This document shows positions 9,180 through 18,485 of a stretch of DNA of 64,000 nucleotides, one piece after another. The stretch is from assembly GCA_049115935.1 (NCBI GenBank), contig JAGDZK010000023.1, positions 1 to 64,000 of the forward strand, written 5' to 3'. Within the stretch, counting starts at the first letter, position 1; every line of letters begins with the position of its first letter. The translations under genes were made by a program, and so were the position numbers. Origin of the DNA: Bermanella sp049115935 (GTDB taxonomy: Bacteria; Pseudomonadota; Gammaproteobacteria; Pseudomonadales; Oceanobacteraceae). A model generated the notes under the pieces. That model was given only the letters and a program-made list of their open reading frames with translations. It did not search any database and was not told the origin of the DNA.

Positions 9180-10114
9180 GCCAAGATAACCCATGGGGTA
9201 CTCAAGATAATAATGACTCCGCCTACCTTGCGGATAAATCCAATGAAGTAGCTCCTACTTTTGACTGGAGCGAACCATTCAAAGTGGACGGCGGCATCAT
9301 ACCTTTCAATGATATGGTGGATTCAACACTAGACGCCGTAGTGCCGTTTTTACGCCCTGTTTTTCAAGCCTTGTCTCAGCCTATCGGCTGGATCTTAAAT
9401 TCAATTGAAGCCTTTTTATTATGGGTACCAGCACCCTTTATTATCGTGGCACTGGCATTACTTGCGTGGAAGCTATCGACCCGTAATATCGCCATCGGCA
9501 CCTTTGTAGGCTTACTCAGCATTGGTTTAATTGGCGCATGGGATGACGCCATGATTACCCTTTCCCTGGTGATTACCTCACTGTTCTTTTGTGTCGCCAT
9601 TGGTTTACCCATGGGCATCTGGCTGTCACGTTCGGATAAAGCCGTTTCAATTGTGCGGCCCATTTTAGACGCTATGCAAACCACCCCTGCGTTTGTTTAT
9701 TTAATTCCCATCGTCATGTTATTTAGCCCAGGCAAAGTGGCTGGAGTCATCGTCACCATTATTTTTGCGGTGCCGCCCATGATTCGTTTAACCAACTTAG
9801 GCATTCGCCAAGTGCCTGCAGATTTAATTGAAGCCGCTAAAGCATTTGGCACCAACCCAAAGCAGTTACTATTTAAAGTGCAATTACCGCTTGCCCTACC
9901 CACCATAATGGCAGGGGTCAATCAAACCCTAATGCTGGCACTTTCGATGGTGGTAATCGCCTCTATGATCGCGGTACCGGGCTTGGGTCTAATGGTGCTT
10001 CAAGGCATTGGTCGAAACGACATTGGTATCGCCGCCGTTGGTGGCCTTGGTATTGTGGTATTAGCGATTATTTTAGATCGCATCACACAACATATTGGTC
10101 GCGGCAAAAAATAA
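9176..10114 (+). CDS. proW: Glycine betaine/proline ABC transporter permease
   Basis: Inner-membrane permease subunit. The 312 residues include a hydrophilic N-terminal tail (about 70 residues) and then at least six hydrophobic segments. The binding-protein-dependent transport loop EAAKAFGTNPKQLLFKVQLPLALPTIMAG fits the EAA motif that contacts ProV. The sequence DAMQTTPAFVYLIPIVMLF is typical of the ProW/OpuAB family. Its ATG overlaps the proV stop by four bases, which indicates translational coupling. It is followed by proX after 35 bases. Confidence 0.95.
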   Translation: MSQDNPWGTQDNNDSAYLADKSNEVAPTFDWSEPFKVDGGIIPFNDMVDSTLDAVVPFLRPVFQALSQPIGWILNSIEAFLLWVPAPFIIVALALLAWKLSTRNIAIGTFVGLLSIGLIGAWDDAMITLSLVITSLFFCVAIGLPMGIWLSRSDKAVSIVRPILDAMQTTPAFVYLIPIVMLFSPGKVAGVIVTIIFAVPPMIRLTNLGIRQVPADLIEAAKAFGTNPKQLLFKVQLPLALPTIMAGVNQTLMLALSMVVIASMIAVPGLGLMVLQGIGRNDIGIAAVGGLGIVVLAIILDRITQHIGRGKK

Positions 10115-10149
10115 TATAAACCAGATTCAACAAAACAAGGAGTGAACCC

Positions 10150-11166
10150 ATGAGAATGCTTAAAGCATTATTAACGTTACCCATTTTGACAGCAGCCCTA
10201 TTAGCCGGTTGTTCTGAAAGTGCTGACACCGCCACAGCCACCAGCGACAAGCCTGGAACGGGCGTGAGCGTGAAAAGTTTTCACAGCCCAATCGCTGAAG
10301 AAAAATTTCAAACCTTAGTCATCAACCGTGCATTAGAAGAGCTGGGCTATGACACACAGCCTATTTTAGAAGTGGAATATAACGCCGGCTACACCGCCAT
10401 TTCACAAAACGATATTCAATGGGGCGCCGTAAGCTGGGACCCGCTACACAATGACATGTTTAAAAACTCTGGCGGCGGTGACACCATCATTAAACTGGGA
10501 CAGTATATTGTCGGCGCAGCACAGGGCTACTTAATGGATAAAACCACCGCAGAGAAATACAACATCGATACCATCGATGATTTAAAAGACCCAAAACTCG
10601 CCAAGTTATTTGATGCAACAGGCGACGGTAAAGCGGATCTAACAGGCTGCCAACCAGGTTGGGGGTGTGAAGCCGTAATCAATCATCAACTGGATGCATT
10701 TGGTCTGCGTGATACCGTGAACCATGTACAAGGCAGTTATGCCGCCATCATTTCTGACACCATTGCTCGCTACAAAGCTGGCCAACCAATTGTGTATTAC
10801 ACTTGGACCCCTTATTGGGTTTCCGGTGTATTAGTGCCTGGTAAAGACGTTGTTTGGTTACAAGTACCGCACTCTGAACATCCACTAGGCACAGACACAC
10901 AGCTGCCAAATGGTGATAACTATGGCTTCAATGTAAACAGCGAACGTATTGTGGTGAATAAAGCCTTTGCCGATGCTAACCCTGCTGCGAAAAAATTATT
11001 TGAAGTGGCTAAACTGAACATCAACGCCATATCGGCGCAAAACAAACTCATTTCAGAAGGCGAAAATACCGCTGCCGATATTGAACGCCACACAACTAAC
11101 TGGATTGCTCAAAACCGTGAGTTATTCGATTCATGGTTAGAAGCGGCAAGAAACGCGGCCATGTAA
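10150..11166 (+). CDS. proX: Glycine betaine-binding lipoprotein ProX
   Basis: Substrate-binding subunit of the importer. A strong ribosome site (AAGGAG) lies just before the ATG. The N-terminus is a lipoprotein signal (hydrophobic stretch ending in LLAGC), so the protein is probably tethered to a membrane, whereas Escherichia coli ProX is a free periplasmic protein. The OpuAC-type domain holds GYTAISQNDIQWGAVSWDP, TGCQPGWGCE (two Cys, as in ProX) and YYTWTPYWVSG, whose Trp residues fit an aromatic betaine box. The length of 338 residues is normal. A clear terminator follows, so proVWX is a complete three-gene operon. Confidence 0.94.
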   Translation: MRMLKALLTLPILTAALLAGCSESADTATATSDKPGTGVSVKSFHSPIAEEKFQTLVINRALEELGYDTQPILEVEYNAGYTAISQNDIQWGAVSWDPLHNDMFKNSGGGDTIIKLGQYIVGAAQGYLMDKTTAEKYNIDTIDDLKDPKLAKLFDATGDGKADLTGCQPGWGCEAVINHQLDAFGLRDTVNHVQGSYAAIISDTIARYKAGQPIVYYTWTPYWVSGVLVPGKDVVWLQVPHSEHPLGTDTQLPNGDNYGFNVNSERIVVNKAFADANPAAKKLFEVAKLNINAISAQNKLISEGENTAADIERHTTNWIAQNRELFDSWLEAARNAAM

Positions 11167-11193
11167 GTGACCGATTGCACACGTTGCAAAGAT

Positions 11194-11218
11194 AAGGAGC
11201 CGCAAGGCTCCTTTTTTT
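11194..11218 (+). terminator. Rho-independent terminator of proVWX
   Basis: Stem AAGGAGCC with loop GCAA and the complementary GGCTCCTT, running into a T7 tract, 28 bases after the proX stop. Confidence 0.92.
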
Positions 11219-11261
11219 ATGTGTGTCACGTTATGATTTAAAAAAACACGAGACCCATAAC

Positions 11262-11987
11262 ATGGATGTTATCTGGCTAAACTTATTTAGCACATCATCA
11301 ATACAATATTGGTTAGAAATTTTTGCCATATGTGGCGCATGCCTTTTCTTAGATGCCTTCATCATGTCGATGCTAACAGGCAAACACCGTGCTGAGCGCA
11401 GCCATTACTTATTAAGCATTATTTCTGTTGGCTGTTATCTTGCGTTATTTCCGTTAGACAGCGAACTGTTTCGCCATTATTGGATGCAAATATTACTGGG
11501 CTTATACCTTTATGATTTATGCATCATTGCACGCGACTGGCAACAACTTAAACCCAGCTATCGTACTTTTTATTCCGTCCATCATGGTGTCAGCTTAGGC
11601 TTATTTATTGTTTGGCATTTGAGTTTTGTGCCCTTTACCGATGCCATGGCCATTGGCGCATTACTTTGGGTAAGCAGTGATGTATGGCGCTGGGCTGAAC
11701 AGTTTTGGCGTTTAAGTGGCAGGCATAGTTCCAATCGACTACGGGATGGGGTTTATTATTTAGAGCGCGGACACAGAATATTTTCTTACTGCGTGTTTTT
11801 ATGGGTGCTTAATTTTGAATTTAAATACACCTCTGAAATGGTACTGATCGCAAGCGGTGTCCTAATGGACATCATTGATACTTATTTTCAACGCCAAGCC
11901 AGACAGGCACATAAATTAAAACAAACCCATGGGCCACTTTTGAATAAAAATATTCAGAACGAAAACAAAAAACAAAAAGCGGCATAG
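11262..11987 (+). CDS. Multi-pass membrane protein of unknown function
   Basis: I do not recognise the family. I chose the ATG at 11262 (MDVIWLNLFSTSS). A GTG at 11223 in the same frame sits at the end of the proVWX terminator and has no ribosome site. The 241-residue product shows about five or six hydrophobic segments, for example ICGACLFLDAFIMSML, LSIISVGCYLALF, ILLGLYLYDLCI and GLFIVWHLSF. It has a His-containing motif SVHHGVS near the middle, a WRWAEQFWRLSGRHSSNR loop and a basic, Gln/Lys-rich tail. It ends three bases before the convergent carboxypeptidase gene. Confidence 0.7.
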   Translation: MDVIWLNLFSTSSIQYWLEIFAICGACLFLDAFIMSMLTGKHRAERSHYLLSIISVGCYLALFPLDSELFRHYWMQILLGLYLYDLCIIARDWQQLKPSYRTFYSVHHGVSLGLFIVWHLSFVPFTDAMAIGALLWVSSDVWRWAEQFWRLSGRHSSNRLRDGVYYLERGHRIFSYCVFLWVLNFEFKYTSEMVLIASGVLMDIIDTYFQRQARQAHKLKQTHGPLLNKNIQNENKKQKAA

Positions 11988-11990
11988 CTT

Positions 11991-13154
11991 TTAATCTTTG
12001 TACCACATAGACAGTGCCACTTGCTCCATGGCATACCACTGGTCACCTGTTGGTGTCCATTGCTCAAAGTTACGGGTGGCCGCCAGTAAAAAATCCATCA
12101 ATCCCAAGTGCTGCCTTAACACTCGCGCATGACGATGAGGCACCGTAGGGTGAAACAAACCACTAAAACTTAATAGCTGAATGGGACGTTTTTTTACCCA
12201 GTTCCATGACCCCATTTCGAGCGTAATGGGCAACAAGGTACGATCCTGTTGTTGGCATTTACGATGAAAGTAGTCCCACACATCACCATGACTTAAATAA
12301 GCAGTGGATTGCGGCTCGAACAAATAATTATGATTGGGGTAATTACGCTCCCATAAAATTTTAAGCGCCATATACACAGGCACATCACTAATAGGCTGGC
12401 GACGAAAGGCATAAGGAATCCATAACTGGTCTTTAAAACCAAAGCCACTATGAATATCCAATGCAATTACAGGTTTATCTTTTGAAGTAATACGCTCAAT
12501 CACTTGCTCAAGCACGGAAAATTCAGTTTGAACCGCGCCACCTTGTTTACCACGATACCAAGGGAGTTTTGCACTAACCCGTTGACCGCCCAACAAAAAT
12601 GGCACAGGGTCTTCGGCTTCAATGGGCGCATGGCGATTAATATCAATACCATTGCCATTGGCGCGCGTATTTAAATACATACCTGCGGGATTCACCATGG
12701 GTAAAATCACCAATGCCACATCGCTTTCAAACTGGCTACGCCAAAGCCCATCCCAGCGGTAACGTTGTAATAAAGATTGCATCCATGCCAACAAAGCTTG
12801 CGTGCCGATACGTTCAACACCATGAATGGCCGCGCTAATAAAGAAAGTGGTCTTACTGGTTTGCGGATTACCTATGGTGAGCATAGGAATAGGAAGCTGA
12901 ATATTATTAACCGGTATTTCAGCCAACAGCTCAACATCAATCACGTCTTGGTTTTGACTGATAATTTTATCCAGCTCAAGATATTCAGGCACATAGGTTT
13001 TAAGCTGACCTTTGTGACACTGCACAAACTCATGCAATACCTGCCCATGGCTTAGTGTAATTTCAGAGTCGTTGGTTAAAACAAATTGAGAGGCAAACGC
13101 GAGTTTAGTCGTGTCGTTTTCAGCTGGAGAATTGGGCGTCACATTGACATCCAT
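11991..13154 (-). CDS. M14-type zinc carboxypeptidase-like protein
   Basis: Probable metallocarboxypeptidase or a deacylase of the succinylglutamate desuccinylase type. The zinc-ligand pair HGVERIGTQ (HxxE, about residue 114) is followed by NPAGMYLNTRANGNGIDINRHAP, which carries the substrate Arg and NxxDxNR motif. A third His is in ALDIHSGFG and a probable catalytic Glu in ITLEMGSW. This is the M14 order. There is no signal peptide, so action is probably cytoplasmic, on small peptides or amides. The 387-residue length fits M14 proteins of this type. The substrate cannot be read from the sequence. It stands alone on the minus strand between convergent and divergent neighbours. Confidence 0.8.
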   Translation of the reverse strand: MDVNVTPNSPAENDTTKLAFASQFVLTNDSEITLSHGQVLHEFVQCHKGQLKTYVPEYLELDKIISQNQDVIDVELLAEIPVNNIQLPIPMLTIGNPQTSKTTFFISAAIHGVERIGTQALLAWMQSLLQRYRWDGLWRSQFESDVALVILPMVNPAGMYLNTRANGNGIDINRHAPIEAEDPVPFLLGGQRVSAKLPWYRGKQGGAVQTEFSVLEQVIERITSKDKPVIALDIHSGFGFKDQLWIPYAFRRQPISDVPVYMALKILWERNYPNHNYLFEPQSTAYLSHGDVWDYFHRKCQQQDRTLLPITLEMGSWNWVKKRPIQLLSFSGLFHPTVPHRHARVLRQHLGLMDFLLAATRNFEQWTPTGDQWYAMEQVALSMWYKD

Positions 13155-13336
13155 TTTGATTGTTCCTACACATCATGGTTAGGCTAATTTCTCAGCTAAC
13201 CTCATACAAAAAGTGTAGCCAATACTAAAGCAGGCCAATGGTCATGTCCTGCCTGTCATAAAAATTTCACAAAGCAAGATTTAGCGCCTCAAACTGTTAT
13301 CATGGGTGTCATTATAAATTACTCATCGAAACCATC

Positions 13337-13810
13337 ATGACCAATATTGCTGTGTTTGTGGATGTGCAAAATATCTATTACACCACCCGCGACATGTATA
13401 AGCGCTCATTCAACTACAAAAAACTATGGGCCGATTTAAGCGAGCAAGGCACCATCACACACGCCTATGCCTATGCCATTGATCGTGGTATCGATAGCCA
13501 AATTAAATTTCAAGATGCTCTGCGCAACATCGGTTTTGAAGTGAAACTTAAACCCTTTATTCAACGCCGTGATGGCAGCGCAAAAGGAGACTGGGATGTG
13601 GGCATCACCATAGACGTCATGGAAGCCTCACCCGATGTTGACCAAGTAGTATTACTAAGTGGTGATGGCGACTTTGCTATTTTATTAGAAAAGGTGCGCA
13701 GCAAATTTAAAGTCAAAACCAAGGTTTATGGCGTGGAGTTTTTAACCGCCAATGGCCTCATTCAAAGCTGCGATGAATTTGTGAATATAGAAAAAGACAT
13801 GCTGCTGTAA
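13337..13810 (+). CDS. NYN-domain (LabA/DUF88) protein
   Basis: Small 157-residue protein of the PIN-like NYN superfamily. The acidic residues of the fold are visible: FVDVQNIYYT at the N-terminus, GDWDVGITIDVMEAS in the middle, and VVLLSGDGDFAILLEKV. These would bind the metal of a ribonuclease-type site. Homologues are called LabA or DUF88, and their targets are mostly unknown. It has its own upstream region and is followed by the unrelated EF-hand-like gene. Confidence 0.85.
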   Translation: MTNIAVFVDVQNIYYTTRDMYKRSFNYKKLWADLSEQGTITHAYAYAIDRGIDSQIKFQDALRNIGFEVKLKPFIQRRDGSAKGDWDVGITIDVMEASPDVDQVVLLSGDGDFAILLEKVRSKFKVKTKVYGVEFLTANGLIQSCDEFVNIEKDMLL

Positions 13811-13895
13811 CCCTTTAAATAGCCAATCCATCTAAAAAACCACTCAAGACAAAATGCGCCATGCCGATAAATAACCCATCGGCAAAGGTGCATTT

Positions 13896-15542
13896 ATGAA
13901 AATCACTTCCTCCAATTTGGTCATGAACCAAAATACACAAAAGCAACAAACCGCGGCAAGAGCTGTGGAATCCACTGTCACCATTGATAATCGAAATGGA
14001 AATGGAAATGGAAATGGCAATACATCCAATGGCTTGACTGCCTCAATTAAGCAATCTCAACTTATTGAAGCATTAAGCCTGATCAACAGTAATAGCATGA
14101 GCTTAATCAAAGATGCCGATGGCAACTTTCAAGTTGCCCAAAGCACCTATGCCATTGAAGCCATTACCAAGCTCGCCCTTGAAGAAGAAATCACCGTGCG
14201 TGCGGTCACCGCCACTGGGCAGAATAATTCCCCAAATACAAACGCGGTAGGCGTGTCCATTAACCGCGTGTTTGCGTTTGAATCCAATACCAATATTCAA
14301 ATGAATACCCTTGGCAGCGTTACCACAGAAGACGGCCGCGAGATTGATTTTTTATTAGAGCTCAATTACCAGCGTGACATGCAGGTGACACAAACCAGTC
14401 AGTTCAACGGCAATCGTAATTTAATTGACCCATTGGTGATTAACTTAACCGGTGGGCCAGCTGAGCTCAGTGACAGCTATTTTGAATTTGATTTAGATAG
14501 TGATGGCAATAGTGAAAGCCTCCATCAAACCGCAGCCGGTACCGGTTTTTTAGTGTTTGATAAAAACGAAAACGGGATTATCGATGACGGCAGTGAAATG
14601 TTTGGCCCCCAAACCGGTTATGGCTTTGCAGAATTAAGTGCATACGATGAAGATGGCAATGGTTGGATCGATGAAAACGACAGCATATTCGCGCAACTTG
14701 CTTTTATGGATTTCAATGAAAATGGCGAGCAACAATTACAAGACCTAAGCACCGTGGGCTTAGGCGCCATCGCGTTACAATCAGCAGCCATGGACTTTGA
14801 TCTGTACGACAGCCAAGGTAACTTTCAAGCGCAAGTGGCCCGCAGCGGTGTGGCGTTAATGGAAAACGGCGCCGCAGTGAGTATTCAAGAAATTTATTAC
14901 CCAGGCCAAGCATTTGGCCAAGGTCGGTTAGAGCGCACCTCACAACTAGATAATGAGAATACCGGTGATCTTATTGAAAACTCTTCGCCACTTACTCAAT
15001 TTCAATTCAATAATGCCATCGTTAATGGCCGTAATGAAGAAACCCATGTGACACTAGAATTACCTGCCTATTCAAATCGGGTGGCGTTTGATTCTTATAA
15101 AGAAGTCGATTTTGCTAGCGCCCCTCTTTCTGGCCATAACCGTGATAATCTTAACCAAGAAAATTTAGTCATCCAAGAACAAGACGATACCAACATTAGT
15201 ATCACCAGTGCTTCTAATCAGGCTGTTACAGAGTCGAATAATGAAGCTGATAAACGTGCATCTATTCAAAGTTATTTTCAAAATAAAATCGCAAATGAGT
15301 TTGAATTTTCAACCCCTATTAATACAACCAATTCCAGTAAAGATCATCTTGAAAACACCGTCTCCCAACCGGTAATACAGAAAGCGCGCCCTTCATTTTT
15401 TAACAGTGAAAGTACGGAAGATAAAAAACTAGAAGACTTAAAATTATTAGTTGAAAATTTAAAGGTAATACGGGAGCAGCACGTCAAAATGCAAGATAAA
15501 TTAAATATTTATCATAAAGTCAGCCAGTTTTCACATGGCTAA
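13896..15542 (+). CDS. Large protein with EF-hand-like calcium loops
   Basis: No assigned family that I can name with certainty. The 548-residue product has no classical signal peptide. It begins with a Gln/Asn-rich tail and an (NG)n run near residues 34-41. The central part (about 200-270) has Asp-rich loops FDLDSDGNSES, FDKNENGIIDDGSEMFG and YDEDGNGWIDENDSIF, which fit the DxDxNG calcium-loop pattern. This arrangement occurs in VCBS-like and haemolysin-type proteins of marine bacteria. The C-terminal third is polar and ends in a Lys-rich, coiled-coil-like segment (EDLKLLVENLKVIREQHVKMQ). Export or cell-surface use is possible but is not shown. Confidence 0.7.
   Translation: MKITSSNLVMNQNTQKQQTAARAVESTVTIDNRNGNGNGNGNTSNGLTASIKQSQLIEALSLINSNSMSLIKDADGNFQVAQSTYAIEAITKLALEEEITVRAVTATGQNNSPNTNAVGVSINRVFAFESNTNIQMNTLGSVTTEDGREIDFLLELNYQRDMQVTQTSQFNGNRNLIDPLVINLTGGPAELSDSYFEFDLDSDGNSESLHQTAAGTGFLVFDKNENGIIDDGSEMFGPQTGYGFAELSAYDEDGNGWIDENDSIFAQLAFMDFNENGEQQLQDLSTVGLGAIALQSAAMDFDLYDSQGNFQAQVARSGVALMENGAAVSIQEIYYPGQAFGQGRLERTSQLDNENTGDLIENSSPLTQFQFNNAIVNGRNEETHVTLELPAYSNRVAFDSYKEVDFASAPLSGHNRDNLNQENLVIQEQDDTNISITSASNQAVTESNNEADKRASIQSYFQNKIANEFEFSTPINTTNSSKDHLENTVSQPVIQKARPSFFNSESTEDKKLEDLKLLVENLKVIREQHVKMQDKLNIYHKVSQFSHG
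13993..14016 (+). repeat. Tandem hexamer GAAATG x4 inside a coding region
   Basis: Four perfect copies of GAAATG at 13993-14016 encode alternating Asn-Gly. Because the unit is a multiple of three, copy-number changes would lengthen or shorten the (NG)n run without a frameshift. Confidence 0.95.
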
Positions 15543-15566
15543 TAACCTGATTCACAATACATAAAA

Positions 15567-17669
15567 CTAAGGCGCTATGACTTTTAAACGCACATCAGCA
15601 ACACTGCCCAATATTGTGTAACAAGCATTAAAGCTTTTAAACGTATCGCCATTTAGACGCATATATAACGTTTTGCCGATATATTCATTAACTATTGTGA
15701 TGCTCTCGTTAAGGTCATATTCGTTATCAATCTGATCGAGCTCAAGTAATAATTCACCGTCATTCTCAATATATTGACCGTCGTCATTTAAATCTACTCT
15801 GACATGCCAGCGTGTTTTGGAATATTTATCATAATCTTCTGATTCAGGGGGCAAAGGATCCATTACCGTGCCCGTCACCGCAATTGAAAAAGGTGTGCCG
15901 GCAGTGACTTCTATGGGTTCAATATCCGTATAATCATAATCGGCAGGGTTAAAATCAATCGCTACACCGTTGATTAAAATGCTATCAAACTGACGCCTTA
16001 CTGTGGAAATAAAGGGTGAGCAATATTGATCTGTAACCTCAACGTTACGAGTAAACGTATCGCTCATGCCAAGATGATCCGTTACCCTCAGGCTAGGCGA
16101 GTATTCACCACTGTTTGCATACTCATGATAAGGCGAAGCCAGCGTACTGGTCGTACCGTCATCAAAATCCCAAAGATATTCCGTTACAACACGATCGCTG
16201 TGTGTAGTGTCGGTGAATTGTACCCGTAGTTTTTGCGCCTCAAACTCATAGTGCGCTAATGTGTCTTCATCTTTTAATTGAATTTTAACCGCACGAAATG
16301 CAGCAACCACCTCTTCTTCTGGGTAACCTTTAAGCTTAGCCGTTTGAAGAACACAATTTGCCCCGTGCAATATTTCTGCATCTGGCAGCCAGCAGGATTT
16401 CGCCGATTCCAAAAATAAAGTAAACGCATCGTTAATCCCCCACTGCTTAGTCAGTAAATAAAATGGATACGTCATCATGCCCATGCGTTTGTAATAATTA
16501 TTACCAGCATCGGTATAGTCAAAATAACTTTCGATGGCGCCTTTTTCGGTTTCAATTTTATTTAAATAACGTTTCTGTGAGGCATGATTTTCATCGCCCA
16601 TTACCCAATTTAATTCACCATAAAGTTGATAATGGGCCATCACGGACGCCATGTCCGCAAACGCTTCATGCAGCATACGACCATCCATATGATAGCTAGT
16701 CTGTGGTGCAAATTTTAAAGCAGTGTGTTGCTGTAATATTCCGTGAGTGATTTCATGACTAACAGTATCTAAAGAGGCTGAGCCATAAGCGCGAAATATG
16801 ACATCATTAAAATTCACATACGCCCCATCCCAATGGGCCCATAAATTAAAACTCATTTGACTGCCGTAATGGGCCCGAATGCGTATTTTATCCATTGGGC
16901 GGATACCCAGTAGCTCTTCATACATATCAAAAACCAGTGAGCCATAAAACATTGCATCATTAATCATGGAATATGTATGCAGATCCTCATTACCATCTTG
17001 GTCGTATGTCACGACTTTGCGATGCTCATTTAATTGAGAGTCAGTACAATCAAACTCATAAGCCGGATACAAGATGTCATCTACAACAACGGTTAAACCA
17101 CTTTTATCGTTTAAATCTTCTTCGAAGTTAGCGTCATGAACCAGTACATTGCCGTTATCGAACACACAAAAATAATCATCTCCTTGCTTTCGCACTGTCG
17201 CTACTAACGCAGGTCGATCAACACCATATACCCAATTGGAATAATAATTACCGCCAGGGCCATTTACATGAGCTAAATCAACAATAGATACAAGCTGCGA
17301 TGGGCTTTGCTGTTCATCCTCATTCACGACTTGTAACTGGAGCGTCCCATCGTCACTAGGAATATGTGTAGCAAAAGGGATTGTCATGGTTTGTAAAGCA
17401 GTAGAGTCGTTAATCATGGTACTAAAGGCAATGTCATCTAGTGGCTGGCCTTGGTTATTTACCCAATGAGCCTCTACACGATTAGCGTTGCAGTTTTGTG
17501 GTAATGTAAATGTCACCTCACCGCCTATATTACCCACGGTATAATCTTGGTCTTTAAAATTGACAACACTGCCAGACAAATCGCAGACGATAGCCGTGTC
17601 TTGTTTTGATTTTTTATCGCCACAACCCACTAGCACTAATATGCTGATAAGTATCCATACACTTCTCAT
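15567..17669 (-). CDS. M4-like metalloprotease lipoprotein with PKD domain
   Basis: Probable exported zinc protease. From the ATG at 17669 the product (700 residues) starts with a lipoprotein signal, MRSVWILISILVLVGCG. A longer frame to 17705 would bury it. The zinc site HEITHG lies near residue 318, followed by LHEAFADMAS (the downstream Glu of gluzincins), which matches thermolysin-type M4 logic. A PKD domain (YLWDFDDGTTSTLASPYHEY, then LRVTDHLGMSD) follows at about 497-560. The C-terminal part holds a Ca-loop-like RVDLNDDGQYIENDGE. Tyr and Trp are frequent between these blocks. The substrate is unknown. Related proteins degrade extracellular protein in marine bacteria. Confidence 0.8.
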   Translation of the reverse strand: MRSVWILISILVLVGCGDKKSKQDTAIVCDLSGSVVNFKDQDYTVGNIGGEVTFTLPQNCNANRVEAHWVNNQGQPLDDIAFSTMINDSTALQTMTIPFATHIPSDDGTLQLQVVNEDEQQSPSQLVSIVDLAHVNGPGGNYYSNWVYGVDRPALVATVRKQGDDYFCVFDNGNVLVHDANFEEDLNDKSGLTVVVDDILYPAYEFDCTDSQLNEHRKVVTYDQDGNEDLHTYSMINDAMFYGSLVFDMYEELLGIRPMDKIRIRAHYGSQMSFNLWAHWDGAYVNFNDVIFRAYGSASLDTVSHEITHGILQQHTALKFAPQTSYHMDGRMLHEAFADMASVMAHYQLYGELNWVMGDENHASQKRYLNKIETEKGAIESYFDYTDAGNNYYKRMGMMTYPFYLLTKQWGINDAFTLFLESAKSCWLPDAEILHGANCVLQTAKLKGYPEEEVVAAFRAVKIQLKDEDTLAHYEFEAQKLRVQFTDTTHSDRVVTEYLWDFDDGTTSTLASPYHEYANSGEYSPSLRVTDHLGMSDTFTRNVEVTDQYCSPFISTVRRQFDSILINGVAIDFNPADYDYTDIEPIEVTAGTPFSIAVTGTVMDPLPPESEDYDKYSKTRWHVRVDLNDDGQYIENDGELLLELDQIDNEYDLNESITIVNEYIGKTLYMRLNGDTFKSFNACYTILGSVADVRLKVIAP

Positions 17670-17802
17670 AACTCTGCTCTGACCTCGATACCAAACAATC
17701 CACATTAAAAACGCATAGTATGTAAATTAAAAGGTGAGTACTACCCTATTAACGTTAACAAATGTGCGCTTTGATACTCGTTTGTTAAAGTCACTTAATT
17801 AT

Positions 17803-17842
17803 AAAAACAAAAACGCCCAGTCTATCTAAGCACTGGGCGTTT
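17803..17842 (-). terminator. Terminator of orn
   Basis: Eleven-base stem AAACGCCCAGT / ACTGGGCGTTT around a 10-base loop. On the minus strand it is followed by TTGTTTTTAT, 19 bases after the orn stop. Confidence 0.88.
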
Positions 17843-17860
17843 TAACATGCTAATACAGCC

Positions 17861-18403
17861 TTAAATACTCATAATATTTTTACGGTAATACTGCATTTCA
17901 TCAATGCTTTCACGAATATCATCTAACGCTTTGTGAGAGCCTTTTTTGGTTAAGCCTGTTAATTTTTCTGGAGCCCAACGACGGGCCAATTCTTTTAACG
18001 TGCTCACATCGATATTGCGGTAATGGAAAAAGTCTTCCAGTTCAGGCATGTACTTATTTAAGAAGCGACGATCTTGATGCACGCTATTGCCACACATAGG
18101 ACTGACACCTTTACCAATGTACTGCTGCAAAAATGCGATGGTTTCTTTTACCGCTTGCGCCTCATCAATCTTGCTGTCTTTCACGCGCTGCACTAAACCT
18201 GAATTACCATGGGTTTTGGTATTCCAATCGTCCATATTATCTATGATGCTATCCGGCTGATGAATGGCCAGTACAGGGCCTTCCGCAAGGATATTTAGAT
18301 CACCATCCGTGACGATGGTGGCAATCTCAATGATCACATCGGTGGCAGGCTCTAGGCCCGTCATTTCAAGGTCGATCCAGATCAGGTTATGCTTGTTTTC
18401 CAT
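17861..18403 (-). CDS. orn: Oligoribonuclease
   Basis: 3'-5' exoribonuclease that degrades two- to five-base RNA fragments, including pGpG from c-di-GMP turnover. This matters here because FimX and a PilZ protein are encoded nearby. I chose the ATG at 18403 (MENKHNLIWIDLEMTGLEP), with AAAAGGA upstream. The longer frame to 18508 has no family match and overlaps rsgA. The DEDDh motifs are visible: IDLEMTGL (Exo I), GNSVHQDRRFLNKYMPEL (Exo II), and KGSHKALDDIRESI (Exo III, His and Asp). At 180 residues it has the usual length. It is divergent from rsgA with 82 bases between the start codons. Confidence 0.97.
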   Translation of the reverse strand: MENKHNLIWIDLEMTGLEPATDVIIEIATIVTDGDLNILAEGPVLAIHQPDSIIDNMDDWNTKTHGNSGLVQRVKDSKIDEAQAVKETIAFLQQYIGKGVSPMCGNSVHQDRRFLNKYMPELEDFFHYRNIDVSTLKELARRWAPEKLTGLTKKGSHKALDDIRESIDEMQYYRKNIMSI

Positions 18404-18485
18404 CTTGTATCCTTTTTGCCTTGAACACTGCTTTACGTGGCAAAGCACTATATAATTCATTAAAGCCCAATTTGAACACATATCT

